Assembly: GCA_023425905.1 (NCBI GenBank)
Contig: JAFABT010000070.1
Coordinates: 1 to 8,204, forward strand
Direction of reading: 5' to 3'
From: Actinomycetes bacterium
Lineage (GTDB): Bacteria; Actinomycetota; Actinomycetes; Actinomycetales; Cellulomonadaceae
Length of the DNA stretch: 8,204 nt
Shown here: piece by piece, positions 1-6,803 of the stretch
Position numbering within the stretch: position 1 is the first letter of the stretch
Layout: each line of letters starts with the position of its first letter
Made by a program: the position numbers and the translations under genes
The notes under the pieces: generated by a model
Told to the model about the DNA's origin: nothing
What the model saw: the letters and a program-made list of their open reading frames with translations, nothing else
The model's database searches: none

Positions 1-167
1 GCGTCGTCGCGCCGGCGATGTCGCGGGGCCCTCCGGGGGGAGGACGGGGGAGGGAGCGGGGCCGTTCATGGGAGCAGACATCGCGGTCCATCGTGGCACC
101 TGAGGTCCGTCCCGTCACCCCTCCGGGCGAAGTCCCACGTCATGGCCCCGCGCGGTCGCTCGGGGCG
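1..167. other. left-edge region without a confident gene
   Basis: This stretch lies downstream of the leftward pyrophosphohydrolase gene. Long purine-rich and G-rich runs sit at about 31-60. Two overlapping leftward reading frames stay open to the window edge. One starts at the ATG at 81-79 and begins MSAPMNGPAPSP, with a second in-frame ATG at 69. The other starts at the ATG at 91-89. Either could be the 5' end of a gene continuing to the left, but neither has a strong ribosome binding site and the visible residues are low-complexity Pro/Ala/Arg. I therefore do not call a CDS. Rightward frames here only continue as antisense shadows of the neighbouring gene. Confidence 0.3.
145..166 (-). terminator. 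hairpin just after the pyrophosphohydrolase stop codon
   Basis: An inverted repeat GCCCCG (145-150) / CGGGGC (161-166) flanks a ten-base loop that can itself pair weakly. It lies immediately downstream of the leftward stop codon at 170-168, where a terminator for the ATPase/pyrophosphohydrolase operon would be expected. No T-rich tract follows on the minus strand, so it is not a textbook intrinsic terminator. GC-rich hairpins without a U tract are common after actinobacterial genes, and short ones arise by chance at this GC content. Confidence 0.3.
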
Positions 168-551
168 TCACGTCTTCTCGGGTGCGCGCCCGTGGACGGC
201 CTCGACGGCGAAGCGTCGGCGGGCGACGCCCTGCTTCGCGATCGTCTCGGCGAGCACGTCGACGTCGAGGACGTCGGCAAGCCGGAGGAGGTAGACGAGG
301 ACGTCGGCGATCTCCTCCCCGATGCGCGCCTTGCGCTCGGGCCGGGCGAAGTGCGTGACGGCGTCGTCCGCGGGGATCCACTGGACGAGCTCGGCGACCT
401 CCCCGACCTCACCGACGAGCGCGAGGACGAGGGACTTGGGGTCCTGGAACTGTCCCCAGTCGCGCTCGGCACTGAACTCCGCGATGACGCGCGTGAGGTA
501 TGCGAGGTCACCCTCCCCGTCCGCGCGGGGCGGCACGTCTGACTGCGTCAT
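168..551 (-). CDS. MazG-like / dCTP-pyrophosphatase-like NTP pyrophosphohydrolase
   Basis: This is a 127-residue cytoplasmic, all-alpha NTP pyrophosphohydrolase. Such enzymes hydrolyse (d)NTPs to the monophosphate and pyrophosphate and clean damaged or surplus nucleotides from the pool. The Mg2+-binding signature EXXE(12-28)EXXD is visible as E48-V-G-E51 and E80-I-A-D83, with 28 residues between. The motifs AERDWGQFQDP (28-38) and LALVGEVGEVAELVQW (43-58), and the late RRRF (111-114), closely resemble the human DCTPP1 (RS21-C6) type of the all-alpha superfamily rather than tandem-domain MazG. Length is normal for this single-domain group. The ATG overlaps the ATPase stop codon (ATGA at 551-548), so it is probably translated by coupling on the same mRNA. 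An AGG and a G-rich run lie upstream inside the ATPase end. Family assignment is firm; preference for dCTP or modified dCTP is inferred from similarity. Confidence 0.88.
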   Translation of the reverse strand: MTQSDVPPRADGEGDLAYLTRVIAEFSAERDWGQFQDPKSLVLALVGEVGEVAELVQWIPADDAVTHFARPERKARIGEEIADVLVYLLRLADVLDVDVLAETIAKQGVARRRFAVEAVHGRAPEKT

Positions 552-3487
552 GCCCCCAGCCTGCCACCACGGTCGACTGCTCGGAGTGCCAGCTTGCGGA
601 CCTCTGTCACCCACAGCACCGAGCTCGCGAGCGCGAAGCAGATGAGCCACTGCTCCCAGGTGAGGGCCGTCGTCCCGAAGGCCGTGTTGAGGAACGGCAC
701 GTGGACGACCGCGACCTGGAGCACGAGCGCGAGCGCGACCGCGCCCCAGAGCCACACGTTGGCGAAGGCCGCGTGGGCGGCGGAGACGGTCTCGGACCGG
801 GCCGCGAAGGCGTTGAACAGCTGGCAGAGCACAAGGACGGTGAACGCGGCGGTCCGCGCGACGTCGAGCGATCCTGCGCCGACGAGGCTCTCCGCGTGCA
901 CGAGCCCACCCGGGAGGAACAGGTCGAGCGCGGTGAGCGACGCGAGCGCCATGACGAGGCCGACGAGGACGACGTCGCGCCACATCCGTCCGTCGATGAC
1001 CTTCTCCGTGAGCCGCCTGGGGCGGCGCGCCATGACGTCCTCCGTCGTCGGGTCGACGCCCATCGCGAGGGCCGGGCCGGTGTCCGTGAGGAGGTTGATC
1101 CACAGGATCTGGGTCGCGAGCAGCGGCAGGACGAGCCCGCTGCCGTCGTCGTGGACGGCGGCGTCGAGCCCGAGGACCCCGGCGAGGACGACGCCGAGGA
1201 AGACGGTGAGGACCTCGCCCATGTTCGACGAGAGCAGGAACCGCAGGAACTTGCGGATGTTGTCGAAGATCCCGCGTCCCTGCTCGACCGCGACGACGAT
1301 CGTCGCGAAGTTGTCGTCGGCGAGGATCATCGAAGCGGCCTCCTTCGACACCTCGGTCCCGGTGACGCCCATCGCGACGCCGATGTCCGCGGACTTGAGC
1401 GCGGGCGCGTCGTTGACGCCGTCACCCGTCATCGCGACGACCTCACCGTCGGCCTGGAGGAGGTCGACGATGTCGAGCTTGTGCCGGGGTGCGACGCGCG
1501 CGAAGACGGACACGTCCCGCACGGCCTGCGCGAGGGACTCGGGGCCTTGCTCCGCGATCTCGTCGAGCTCGGGGCCGGTGACGACCTGGCTGCCGGGTCC
1601 GACGACGTGCAGGTCTTCCGCGATGCGCCGCGCGGTGCCCGGGTGGTCGCCCGTGATCATGACGACGCGGACGCCCGCGCGGTGCGCCTCGGCGATCGCG
1701 TCCCGCGCCTCGGGCCGCGGCGGGTCGATGATGCCGACGGTTCCGAGGTAGACGAGGTCGCGCTCGAGCCCCTCGTCGACGCCGCGTCCGCCGTCGGGCG
1801 CCGCCCCTGAGGCGCCTGTCCCGTCGCCGTGCGGGTGCTCGTGGCCCTCGAGCGGTCGGTAGGCGACGGCGAGCGTGCGCAGCGCCTGGTCCGACAACCG
1901 ATCCACGTGGCCGCGGATGGTCGCGCGTCCCTCGTCGTCGAGCGTCCGGACGTCCGCGCCGACGCGCACGCGGCTGCAGCGGGCCAGCAGGACGTCAGGC
2001 GCGCCCTTGGTGAGGAGGAGGTGGGCGTCGTCGCCTGCCTCGACGGCCTCACGGTCCCGCTCGATCGTCGACATGAGCTTGCGCTCGGAGGTGAAGGGAG
2101 CGGTCGCCACGCGCTCGAAGCGGGCGGAGCGGGCGGCGACCGTGCCGAGCTTGTGCTCCGCGGTGCGAAGCGCGATCTCGGTCGGGTCACCGTGCGCGAC
2201 CCAGTCGCCCTCGTGCTCCCGCAACGACGAGTCGTTCGCGAGGGAACCACCGCCGAGCACCGCCGCGACCTCGAGGAAGAGCGCGGCGTGCGGGCCCTCG
2301 GCCGCGAGCACGTCACCGACGCCGTCCCGGCTCCCGACCACCCGCACCTCGCCCGCTGGCGCGTAGCCCTCGCCTGTGAGCGTCACCTCGCCGGACGCCG
2401 TGACGACGCGCTGCACCGTCATCTCCGACCGGGTGAGCGTCCCGGTCTTGTCCGTGCAGATGACGGTCGCCGAGCCGAGCGTCTCGACCGAGGACAAGCG
2501 CTTGACGATCGCACCGCGACCCGCGAGGCGTTGGACCCCGATCGCGAGCACGACCGAGAGGATCGCGGGCAGTCCCTCGGGGACGGCCGCGACCGCGAGC
2601 GACACCCCCAGCAGCAGCACGGTCACGTACCCCTCGATCGAGTGGACGTCGGCGGTGAGCAGGACGGTCGCGATGACGACGCCCGCGATCGCGAGCACGG
2701 CGAGGCCGAGCATCCGCCCCACCCCGGCGATCTCCCGCTGCAACGGGGTGGGCTCGTCCTCGGTCGCGGCAATCAGGTCGGCGATGTGACCCATCTCGGT
2801 CGCGGTGGCGGTCGCGGTGACGATCGCCCGCCCCGAGCCTTGGGCGACCGCCGTCCCGGCGAAGACCATGCAGAACCTGTCGCCGAGCGCGGCCGGGCCC
2901 TCGAGCGTCCGCGGGTCCTTGAGGACGGCCTCGCTCTCGCCCGTGAGCGACGCCTCCGCGACCCGGAGCGCCGCGGACGCCACGAGGCGCGCGTCGGCCG
3001 CGACCGTGTCGCCCTCGCTCAGGACGAGGAGGTCCCCGACGACGACCTCCCGCGTCGGCACGACGATCGTCGCCCCGTCACGGACGACGGTCGCGTGGGG
3101 TGCGGCCATCGTCGCGAGCGCGGCGACCGCGGCCGCCGCGCGCGACTCCTGGACGTAGCCGATGACGGCGTTGAGGGCGACGATCGCGGCGATGACGACG
3201 ACGTCGAAGGGGAAGCCGTGCGCACCCTCGATGACCCAGGCCGCGCCCGACACGACGATCGCTCCGAGCAGCAGGTAGATGAGCGGGTCGGCGAGCTGGG
3301 CGAGGATCCTGCGCCACGCCGGGACGGCAGGCTCGGCGAGCAGCTCGTTCGCGCCGTCACGCGCGAACCGGTCGGCCGCCTCCGCTGCGGTCAGCCCGGT
3401 GGTGAGGTCGGTGCCGAGCGCTGCGGCCACGGTGGACGCAGCGAGCAGTGCGGGGTCTGCGGGGCGGGCGGTGCCGACGTGCTCCAT
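548..3487 (-). CDS. P2A-type (SERCA-like) Ca2+-transporting P-type ATPase
   Basis: This is an ATP-driven cation pump of the cytoplasmic membrane, 979 residues from the ATG at 3487. In order it shows an N-terminal cation-ATPase domain (about 10-65), the actuator TGES (182-185), M4 PEGLP (303-307), the phosphorylation motif DKTGT with Asp346, nucleotide-binding KGAPD (494-498), TGDHPGT (612-618) and the hinge TGDGVNDAP (687-695). Ten membrane spans fit at about 65-89, 92-117, 257-282, 286-310, 745-768, 787-810, 835-858, 878-898, 910-930 and 941-963. Residues matching all SERCA calcium ligands are present: E304 (M4), N755 and E758 (M5), N798, T801 and D802 (M6), E899 (M8). Ca2+ is therefore the best-supported substrate, with Mn2+ the main alternative; the expected direction is export. 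A His/Gly/Asp-rich insert occupies about 546-573. An in-frame GTG at 3493 is possible, but the GGGAG at 3501-3497 lies 9 bases from the ATG and too close to the GTG. The stop overlaps the downstream pyrophosphohydrolase start. Confidence 0.93.
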   Translation of the reverse strand: MEHVGTARPADPALLAASTVAAALGTDLTTGLTAAEAADRFARDGANELLAEPAVPAWRRILAQLADPLIYLLLGAIVVSGAAWVIEGAHGFPFDVVVIAAIVALNAVIGYVQESRAAAAVAALATMAAPHATVVRDGATIVVPTREVVVGDLLVLSEGDTVAADARLVASAALRVAEASLTGESEAVLKDPRTLEGPAALGDRFCMVFAGTAVAQGSGRAIVTATATATEMGHIADLIAATEDEPTPLQREIAGVGRMLGLAVLAIAGVVIATVLLTADVHSIEGYVTVLLLGVSLAVAAVPEGLPAILSVVLAIGVQRLAGRGAIVKRLSSVETLGSATVICTDKTGTLTRSEMTVQRVVTASGEVTLTGEGYAPAGEVRVVGSRDGVGDVLAAEGPHAALFLEVAAVLGGGSLANDSSLREHEGDWVAHGDPTEIALRTAEHKLGTVAARSARFERVATAPFTSERKLMSTIERDREAVEAGDDAHLLLTKGAPDVLLARCSRVRVGADVRTLDDEGRATIRGHVDRLSDQALRTLAVAYRPLEGHEHPHGDGTGASGAAPDGGRGVDEGLERDLVYLGTVGIIDPPRPEARDAIAEAHRAGVRVVMITGDHPGTARRIAEDLHVVGPGSQVVTGPELDEIAEQGPESLAQAVRDVSVFARVAPRHKLDIVDLLQADGEVVAMTGDGVNDAPALKSADIGVAMGVTGTEVSKEAASMILADDNFATIVVAVEQGRGIFDNIRKFLRFLLSSNMGEVLTVFLGVVLAGVLGLDAAVHDDGSGLVLPLLATQILWINLLTDTGPALAMGVDPTTEDVMARRPRRLTEKVIDGRMWRDVVLVGLVMALASLTALDLFLPGGLVHAESLVGAGSLDVARTAAFTVLVLCQLFNAFAARSETVSAAHAAFANVWLWGAVALALVLQVAVVHVPFLNTAFGTTALTWEQWLICFALASSVLWVTEVRKLALRAVDRGGRLGA

Positions 3488-3530
3488 CGTCACAGTCTCC
3501 CGCGTCGTCGTGCGCGCGGTGGGACGATGG
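3484..3530. promoter_or_regulatory. compact divergent control region with an 8-bp inverted repeat
   Basis: Only 47 bases (3488-3534) separate the ATPase ATG from the deacylase ATG. CCATCGTC at 3484-3491 and GACGATGG at 3523-3530 form a perfect 8-bp inverted repeat with a 31-base spacer. Each strand thus reads GACGATGG beside its own gene start; on the minus strand this includes the ATPase ATG itself. No TANNNT-type -10 element is visible between the genes, so both promoters must be atypical or lie inside the opposing coding regions. The repeat could be an operator, an mRNA structure, or coincidence. Confidence 0.3.
3497..3501 (-). promoter_or_regulatory. ribosome binding site deciding the ATPase start
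   Basis: GGGAG on the minus strand (3501-3497) is 9 bases from the ATG at 3487 but only 3 bases from the in-frame GTG at 3493. The spacing favours the ATG and a 979-residue product. Confidence 0.55.
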
Positions 3531-3534
3531 TGCG

Positions 3535-4044
3535 ATGACAGACCCGACCGCGCCGCCGACTCCGGAGGACGGCGAGGCGCGCGCCGTCGCTGCGCTCACC
3601 GCCATGAGGCTGCGGTTCACCCTCACCCGCCACGGCGCGGTGCGCAGCCTCGCGGAGGCCGCCGAAGCCCGCGGGATGGCGCCCAAGCAGATCGTCAAGA
3701 CGCTCGTCGTGCGACGCGGGGAGGGTGACTTCGTCTTCGTCCTCGTCCCGGGCGGCCGCACGATCTCGTGGCCCAAGCTGCGCGCGGTCCTCGATGTCAG
3801 CAGGCTCTCGATGCCGGACGCAGACGTCGCGTTCGAGGTCACGGGCTACCGCCGCGGCACGATCACCCCCTTCGGGTCGACGACCGCGTGGCCCGTCGTC
3901 GCCGACGCGCGCGTGCCGGGACAGCAGGTCTCGATCGGGGCTGGCGCGCCCGGCGTCGCGGCGACCCTCGACGGGACGGCGATGGTGCTCCGGCTGGCCG
4001 CGACGGTCGCGGACGTCACGGACGAGGAGCCCGCCGCGACGTGA
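3535..4044 (+). CDS. YbaK/EbsC-family aminoacyl-tRNA deacylase
   Basis: This 169-residue cytoplasmic protein belongs to the YbaK/ProX/EbsC fold, whose members hydrolyse mischarged tRNAs in trans (for YbaK, Cys-tRNA(Pro)) and so protect translation accuracy. Visible family features are PKQIVKTLV (50-58) with the conserved Lys55, GYRRGTITPFG (104-114), WPVVAD (119-124) and the glycine-rich SIGAGAPG (133-140). The single domain, without a synthetase body, and the length are typical of free-standing members. The chosen ATG at 3535 has GGTGGGA (3518-3524) 10 bases upstream, and homology begins after it; an in-frame upstream ATG at 3448 would overlap the ATPase gene and add an Arg/Ser-rich tail of no recognisable type. 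A three-codon frame, ATG GTG CGA TGA at 3527-3538, overlaps this start. The gene is divergent from the ATPase and convergent with the peptidase. The exact mischarged tRNA substrate cannot be read from sequence. Confidence 0.9.
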   Translation: MTDPTAPPTPEDGEARAVAALTAMRLRFTLTRHGAVRSLAEAAEARGMAPKQIVKTLVVRRGEGDFVFVLVPGGRTISWPKLRAVLDVSRLSMPDADVAFEVTGYRRGTITPFGSTTAWPVVADARVPGQQVSIGAGAPGVAATLDGTAMVLRLAATVADVTDEEPAAT

Positions 4045-4046
4045 CA

Positions 4047-4075
4047 CCGGGCGCCACCTGAGAGGTGACGCCCGG
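4047..4075. terminator. hairpin between convergent genes
   Basis: The left arm CCGGGCG (4047-4053) pairs with CGCCCGG (4069-4075), and the inner CACCT (4055-4059) pairs with AGGTG (4063-4067). This gives 12 base pairs with one C/A mismatch and a GAG loop. It begins three bases after the deacylase stop codon and lies 35 bases beyond the peptidase stop, so it could serve both convergent transcripts. No T tract follows in either direction. Confidence 0.6.
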
Positions 4076-4109
4076 CGTCGACACGCGGACGGCCGTGCCG
4101 TCGGGGCCG

Positions 4110-6581
4110 TCAGCGCGGGTTGCGGACCGTGATGACGAGGTCCTTCACCTGCTGGCCACGGGGGTGCCTGTGCCAGAAGTGCCCCTTGCTGCCCTTGCCG
4201 TGCTTGCCCCACGAGAAGCCCTGCTTCGCGAGGTCCTTCTTCGTGAGGGAGCTCGGCACGGTCCAGCGCTTCTCCTTGGCGACCGTCACCTTGACCCCGT
4301 GCCCGGCGACCTTCACGCTCGAGAGCGGGTTGGCCGCGGACCAGTAACGGTTCGGGTCGGAGTCGGTGAACGTCGGGATCGCGCGGGTCGAGGGCTGGCA
4401 TGCGGCCTTCGTCACGACCGTGTCGTCCGGCCCGGCGACCTCCTTGTGGAGGCACACCCGGTCGGTGCGCTGCAGGCCGAAGGTCGCGTCGAAGGCCTGT
4501 CGGCGGTTCGCCGGCTTGGTGCCGTCGTCGTACGTGAACGGTGCGGGCCGGGCGTCGACGACGAGGGCGTTGCCCGCACCGGGGTGCTGGACCGTGTTGT
4601 TGTCCTCGTAGGAGTGGTCGACGTACCACACGAGCATCCCGTCCTGGAACGGGAAGTGCTCGACCCAGCTCGGGGCGGTGAGCGCCTTGGAGAACTGGTA
4701 CGGCCCGGTCTTGAGCGTGCGGTCCCACCCGGCGTACTGCCGGTTCTCGACGAGGTAGTACCGGTCGTGCGTCCCGGTGATCGTCCCCGTCGTGATCTCC
4801 CACAGCCCGGAGGCGGACCAGCCGTTCTCGCCGTCCTCGACGTCATCCGTGAACAGCTCGGTGCCCCCGCTCGCGATGACGATGTCGTCGAGGAACGCAC
4901 CGGGCAGGTGGAGCCCCCCGTCGGTCTGGTACCGGAAGCGGAACTGCGAGGCCGCACCGCCCGCGTCGTACGCGAAGCGGATCGTCGTCCACTCGCCCTC
5001 GGTCGTGCCGTCGACGACGTCGCCCGCGCGCTGCCACGTCGTGCCGCCGTCGAGGGAGTACTCGCCGTACAGGCCGTCGTAGTTCTCCTCGATGTCGTAC
5101 CAGGCCTGCGCCGAGACCTCGACCTCGCCCGCCGCGGGCACGGCCCGCGACAGCGACTCGTTGAGCGAGTCGGCGGACCCGGTCCACCACGCGCACTCCC
5201 CGGACGCCGGGGTCGTGTACTCGGTCGACGTCGTCACGGACGGCAGGTCGACCTTGACCGCCTGCTCCTTGCCGCGGACGTGGAACTGCGACGGGCTGAG
5301 CGTGAACATCCCACGCTTGCCGAGCGGGACCGTCTTGTAGTCGAGCCAGCCGAGGAACAGCTTCTCCTCCGGGCCCATGAGGCCGGGAGTCGTGCCGATC
5401 CCCTCGCCGGCCTTGGCGCCGTGCGAGAGCCACGACCCGGCGCTCATGAGCGTCCAGAAGGCGGTTCCGTTCTCACCGCCCGCTGTGTCGTAGTAGTCGG
5501 GCAGGCCGAGGTCGTGCGCGTACTCGTGGGCGAACACCCCGAGGCCGCCGTTCTCCGGCTCGGTCGTGTAGTCGCCGACCCAGATGCCCGAGGACCCGAT
5601 CTCCGTGCCGCCGGCCGAGTTCGCCGTGTCGCCGACGACCGGCCCGGTGAGCCCGTAGTCCGAGCCGTTGACGTACCAGCGGTGCGACCAGATGGCGTCG
5701 CCGCCGAGCGCGCCGCCACCGGCCTCCTCGCCCTCGCCCGCGTGAACGGCCTGGAAGTGGTCGATGTAGCCGTCGGGCTCGTCGAAGTCACCGTCGTTGT
5801 CGAAGTCGTACCGGTCCCACACGTCGAACTTCGCGAGCTCGGCCTTGAGCTCCTCGGGGGAGGCGCCGGCCTCGATGCGACTCGTCCACCACGCGTCGAC
5901 GGAGTGCGCGACGAAGTCCCACGCGCCGCCGACCTCCTCGCGGTTGTTGTCGCCGTAGTAGGCCGCGTTGTACGGCACCTGCACCCAGTCGGTGACCTCG
6001 TTCGTCACGGAGTACTGGCCGTTGGAGACGTCCTCGTAGTACGTGCGCATCGACTCGCCGTCGCCGTTGAACAGCTCCTCGAAGGACGCGGGGGAGAAGT
6101 CCTCGCGCCAGATCGTCGAGTTGTCGACGGTGCGGTCGGGCTTCGGGATCTCGTTGTGGCGCGGGCCCGGGGCGTCGGAGGTGCCCTCGACCGACTCGTC
6201 GCCGAACTCGGCGAGGACGGTGAAGATCACGTCGCGCTTGACGGTCTTCGTCTCCGCGAAGGTGTTCTTGCCGAGGCGGACGACGCCGTCGGCGTCCGGC
6301 TGGGCGTCGCCCGCTGCGACCTTGGTGATCGCCTTGCGACGCAGCGCGTCCTGACGTGCCGACAGCGGGCCGGGGCGGTTGTCCTCGACGTCGTCGAGCG
6401 CACGAGCGGGCTCGGCGGGCGTGGGGGAGTGCGTGCGAGTGGCTCCGGGAGCGGCAGCGCCGCCCGCTTCCGAGGAGTCGGTGCCCTCGATGTCGGTGAC
6501 GGCCCCTGCAGGTAGCAGCAGCGCCCCGGTCAGGGCGAGCGCGGCTCCGGCCGCGACGGTGGTGCGGGTGCGAGATCTCAC
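4110..6581 (-). CDS. secreted M6-family metallopeptidase (immune inhibitor A-like)
   Basis: This is an 823-residue exported zinc endopeptidase. The signal peptide spans 1-27: MRSRTRTT, a hydrophobic core, then a probable cut after PAGA. A Pro/Ala/Glu-rich linker and propeptide-like part follow, including DNRPGPL (67-73) and IFTVLAEFGD (119-128). The catalytic domain carries YYEDVSNGQYSV (181-192), a calcium-loop-like DFDNDGD (259-265), the zinc motif HEYAHDLGLPDYYD (352-365; His352, Glu353, His356, with Asp362 a likely third ligand) and FWTLMSAGSW (375-384). A beta-sandwich, MAM-like region lies at about 484-593, followed by GMLVWYVDHS (648-657). Cys710 and Cys728 may form a disulfide; Cys463 is the other cysteine of the mature protein. 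The C-terminus (771-823) is strongly basic and His-rich. The GTG at 6581 is preferred because GAGAGG lies 9 bases upstream and the signal peptide begins there; an ATG at 6722 would add 47 unrelated residues. Family members degrade host or environmental proteins; the target here is unknown. Confidence 0.93.
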   Translation of the reverse strand: MRSRTRTTVAAGAALALTGALLLPAGAVTDIEGTDSSEAGGAAAPGATRTHSPTPAEPARALDDVEDNRPGPLSARQDALRRKAITKVAAGDAQPDADGVVRLGKNTFAETKTVKRDVIFTVLAEFGDESVEGTSDAPGPRHNEIPKPDRTVDNSTIWREDFSPASFEELFNGDGESMRTYYEDVSNGQYSVTNEVTDWVQVPYNAAYYGDNNREEVGGAWDFVAHSVDAWWTSRIEAGASPEELKAELAKFDVWDRYDFDNDGDFDEPDGYIDHFQAVHAGEGEEAGGGALGGDAIWSHRWYVNGSDYGLTGPVVGDTANSAGGTEIGSSGIWVGDYTTEPENGGLGVFAHEYAHDLGLPDYYDTAGGENGTAFWTLMSAGSWLSHGAKAGEGIGTTPGLMGPEEKLFLGWLDYKTVPLGKRGMFTLSPSQFHVRGKEQAVKVDLPSVTTSTEYTTPASGECAWWTGSADSLNESLSRAVPAAGEVEVSAQAWYDIEENYDGLYGEYSLDGGTTWQRAGDVVDGTTEGEWTTIRFAYDAGGAASQFRFRYQTDGGLHLPGAFLDDIVIASGGTELFTDDVEDGENGWSASGLWEITTGTITGTHDRYYLVENRQYAGWDRTLKTGPYQFSKALTAPSWVEHFPFQDGMLVWYVDHSYEDNNTVQHPGAGNALVVDARPAPFTYDDGTKPANRRQAFDATFGLQRTDRVCLHKEVAGPDDTVVTKAACQPSTRAIPTFTDSDPNRYWSAANPLSSVKVAGHGVKVTVAKEKRWTVPSSLTKKDLAKQGFSWGKHGKGSKGHFWHRHPRGQQVKDLVITVRNPR

Positions 6582-6590
6582 GGGTGGTGT

Positions 6591-6596
6591 CCTCTC
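6591..6596 (-). promoter_or_regulatory. ribosome binding site deciding the M6 peptidase start
   Basis: GAGAGG on the minus strand (6596-6591) stands 9 bases before the GTG at 6581, and an Arg-rich n-region of a signal peptide follows directly. The 222-base gap to the next rightward gene (6582-6803) must hold promoters for both directions. It contains no TA dinucleotide at all, so no TANNNT -10 can be assigned there. Confidence 0.6.
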
Positions 6597-6790
6597 GACG
6601 AGCTCAGCGCCGGACGGGTGCGACGCCGCTGACCGTGACAGTCTGCTCCCGTCGGGCACATGGCGCTCTTCGGGCGAATCGGGCGCGCGCTCGCCGCGGG
6701 CCGCGACGTCGTCCCGACACACTCCTCACCCGTCTGGATGAAGGACGATTGGCCCGGGTGGGTGGCTCTGGCCGCAGGTTGCATGGGACC

Positions 6791-6795
6791 GGAGG
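6791..6795 (+). promoter_or_regulatory. ribosome binding site deciding the membrane-protein start
   Basis: GGAGG at 6791-6795 is 8 bases from the in-frame GTG at 6804. The upstream in-frame ATGs at 6660 and 6738 have no comparable site, which supports the shorter protein. Confidence 0.55.
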
Positions 6796-6803
6796 TGGTC
6801 CCG

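Noticed and set aside
30..43. CCTCC-GGGG-GGAGG hairpin near the left edge
   Set aside because: It is a short self-complementary stretch inside a purine-rich run; with no gene end beside it, it is best explained by composition.
500..1810. A 436-codon plus-strand frame opposite the ATPase C-terminal half
   Set aside because: It is highly charged and low-complexity, without a ribosome binding site or domain, and antisense to membrane helices M5-M10 of the pump.
1829..3538. A 569-codon plus-strand frame opposite the ATPase
   Set aside because: Its composition is dominated by Arg, Asp and Gly with no domain, and it lies entirely against conserved P-type ATPase motifs, so it is a shadow.
4065..6515. 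An 816-codon open frame on the plus strand, antisense to the M6 peptidase
   Set aside because: It mirrors the peptidase codons, is low-complexity Arg/Val/Asp/Gly-rich with no recognisable domain, and long antisense frames are expected at this GC content. The peptidase strand carries the signal peptide and zinc motif.
6621..6645. Partial dyad around CTGACCGTGACAGTC upstream of the M6 gene, considered as an operator
   Set aside because: The arms are only three to five bases and imperfect, within chance expectation for this composition.
6660..6803. Longer N-terminus of the small membrane protein from the ATG at 6660
   Set aside because: There is no ribosome binding site at that ATG, and the added residues look like translated promoter DNA; GGAGG before the GTG at 6804 explains the start better, though the longer form is not excluded.
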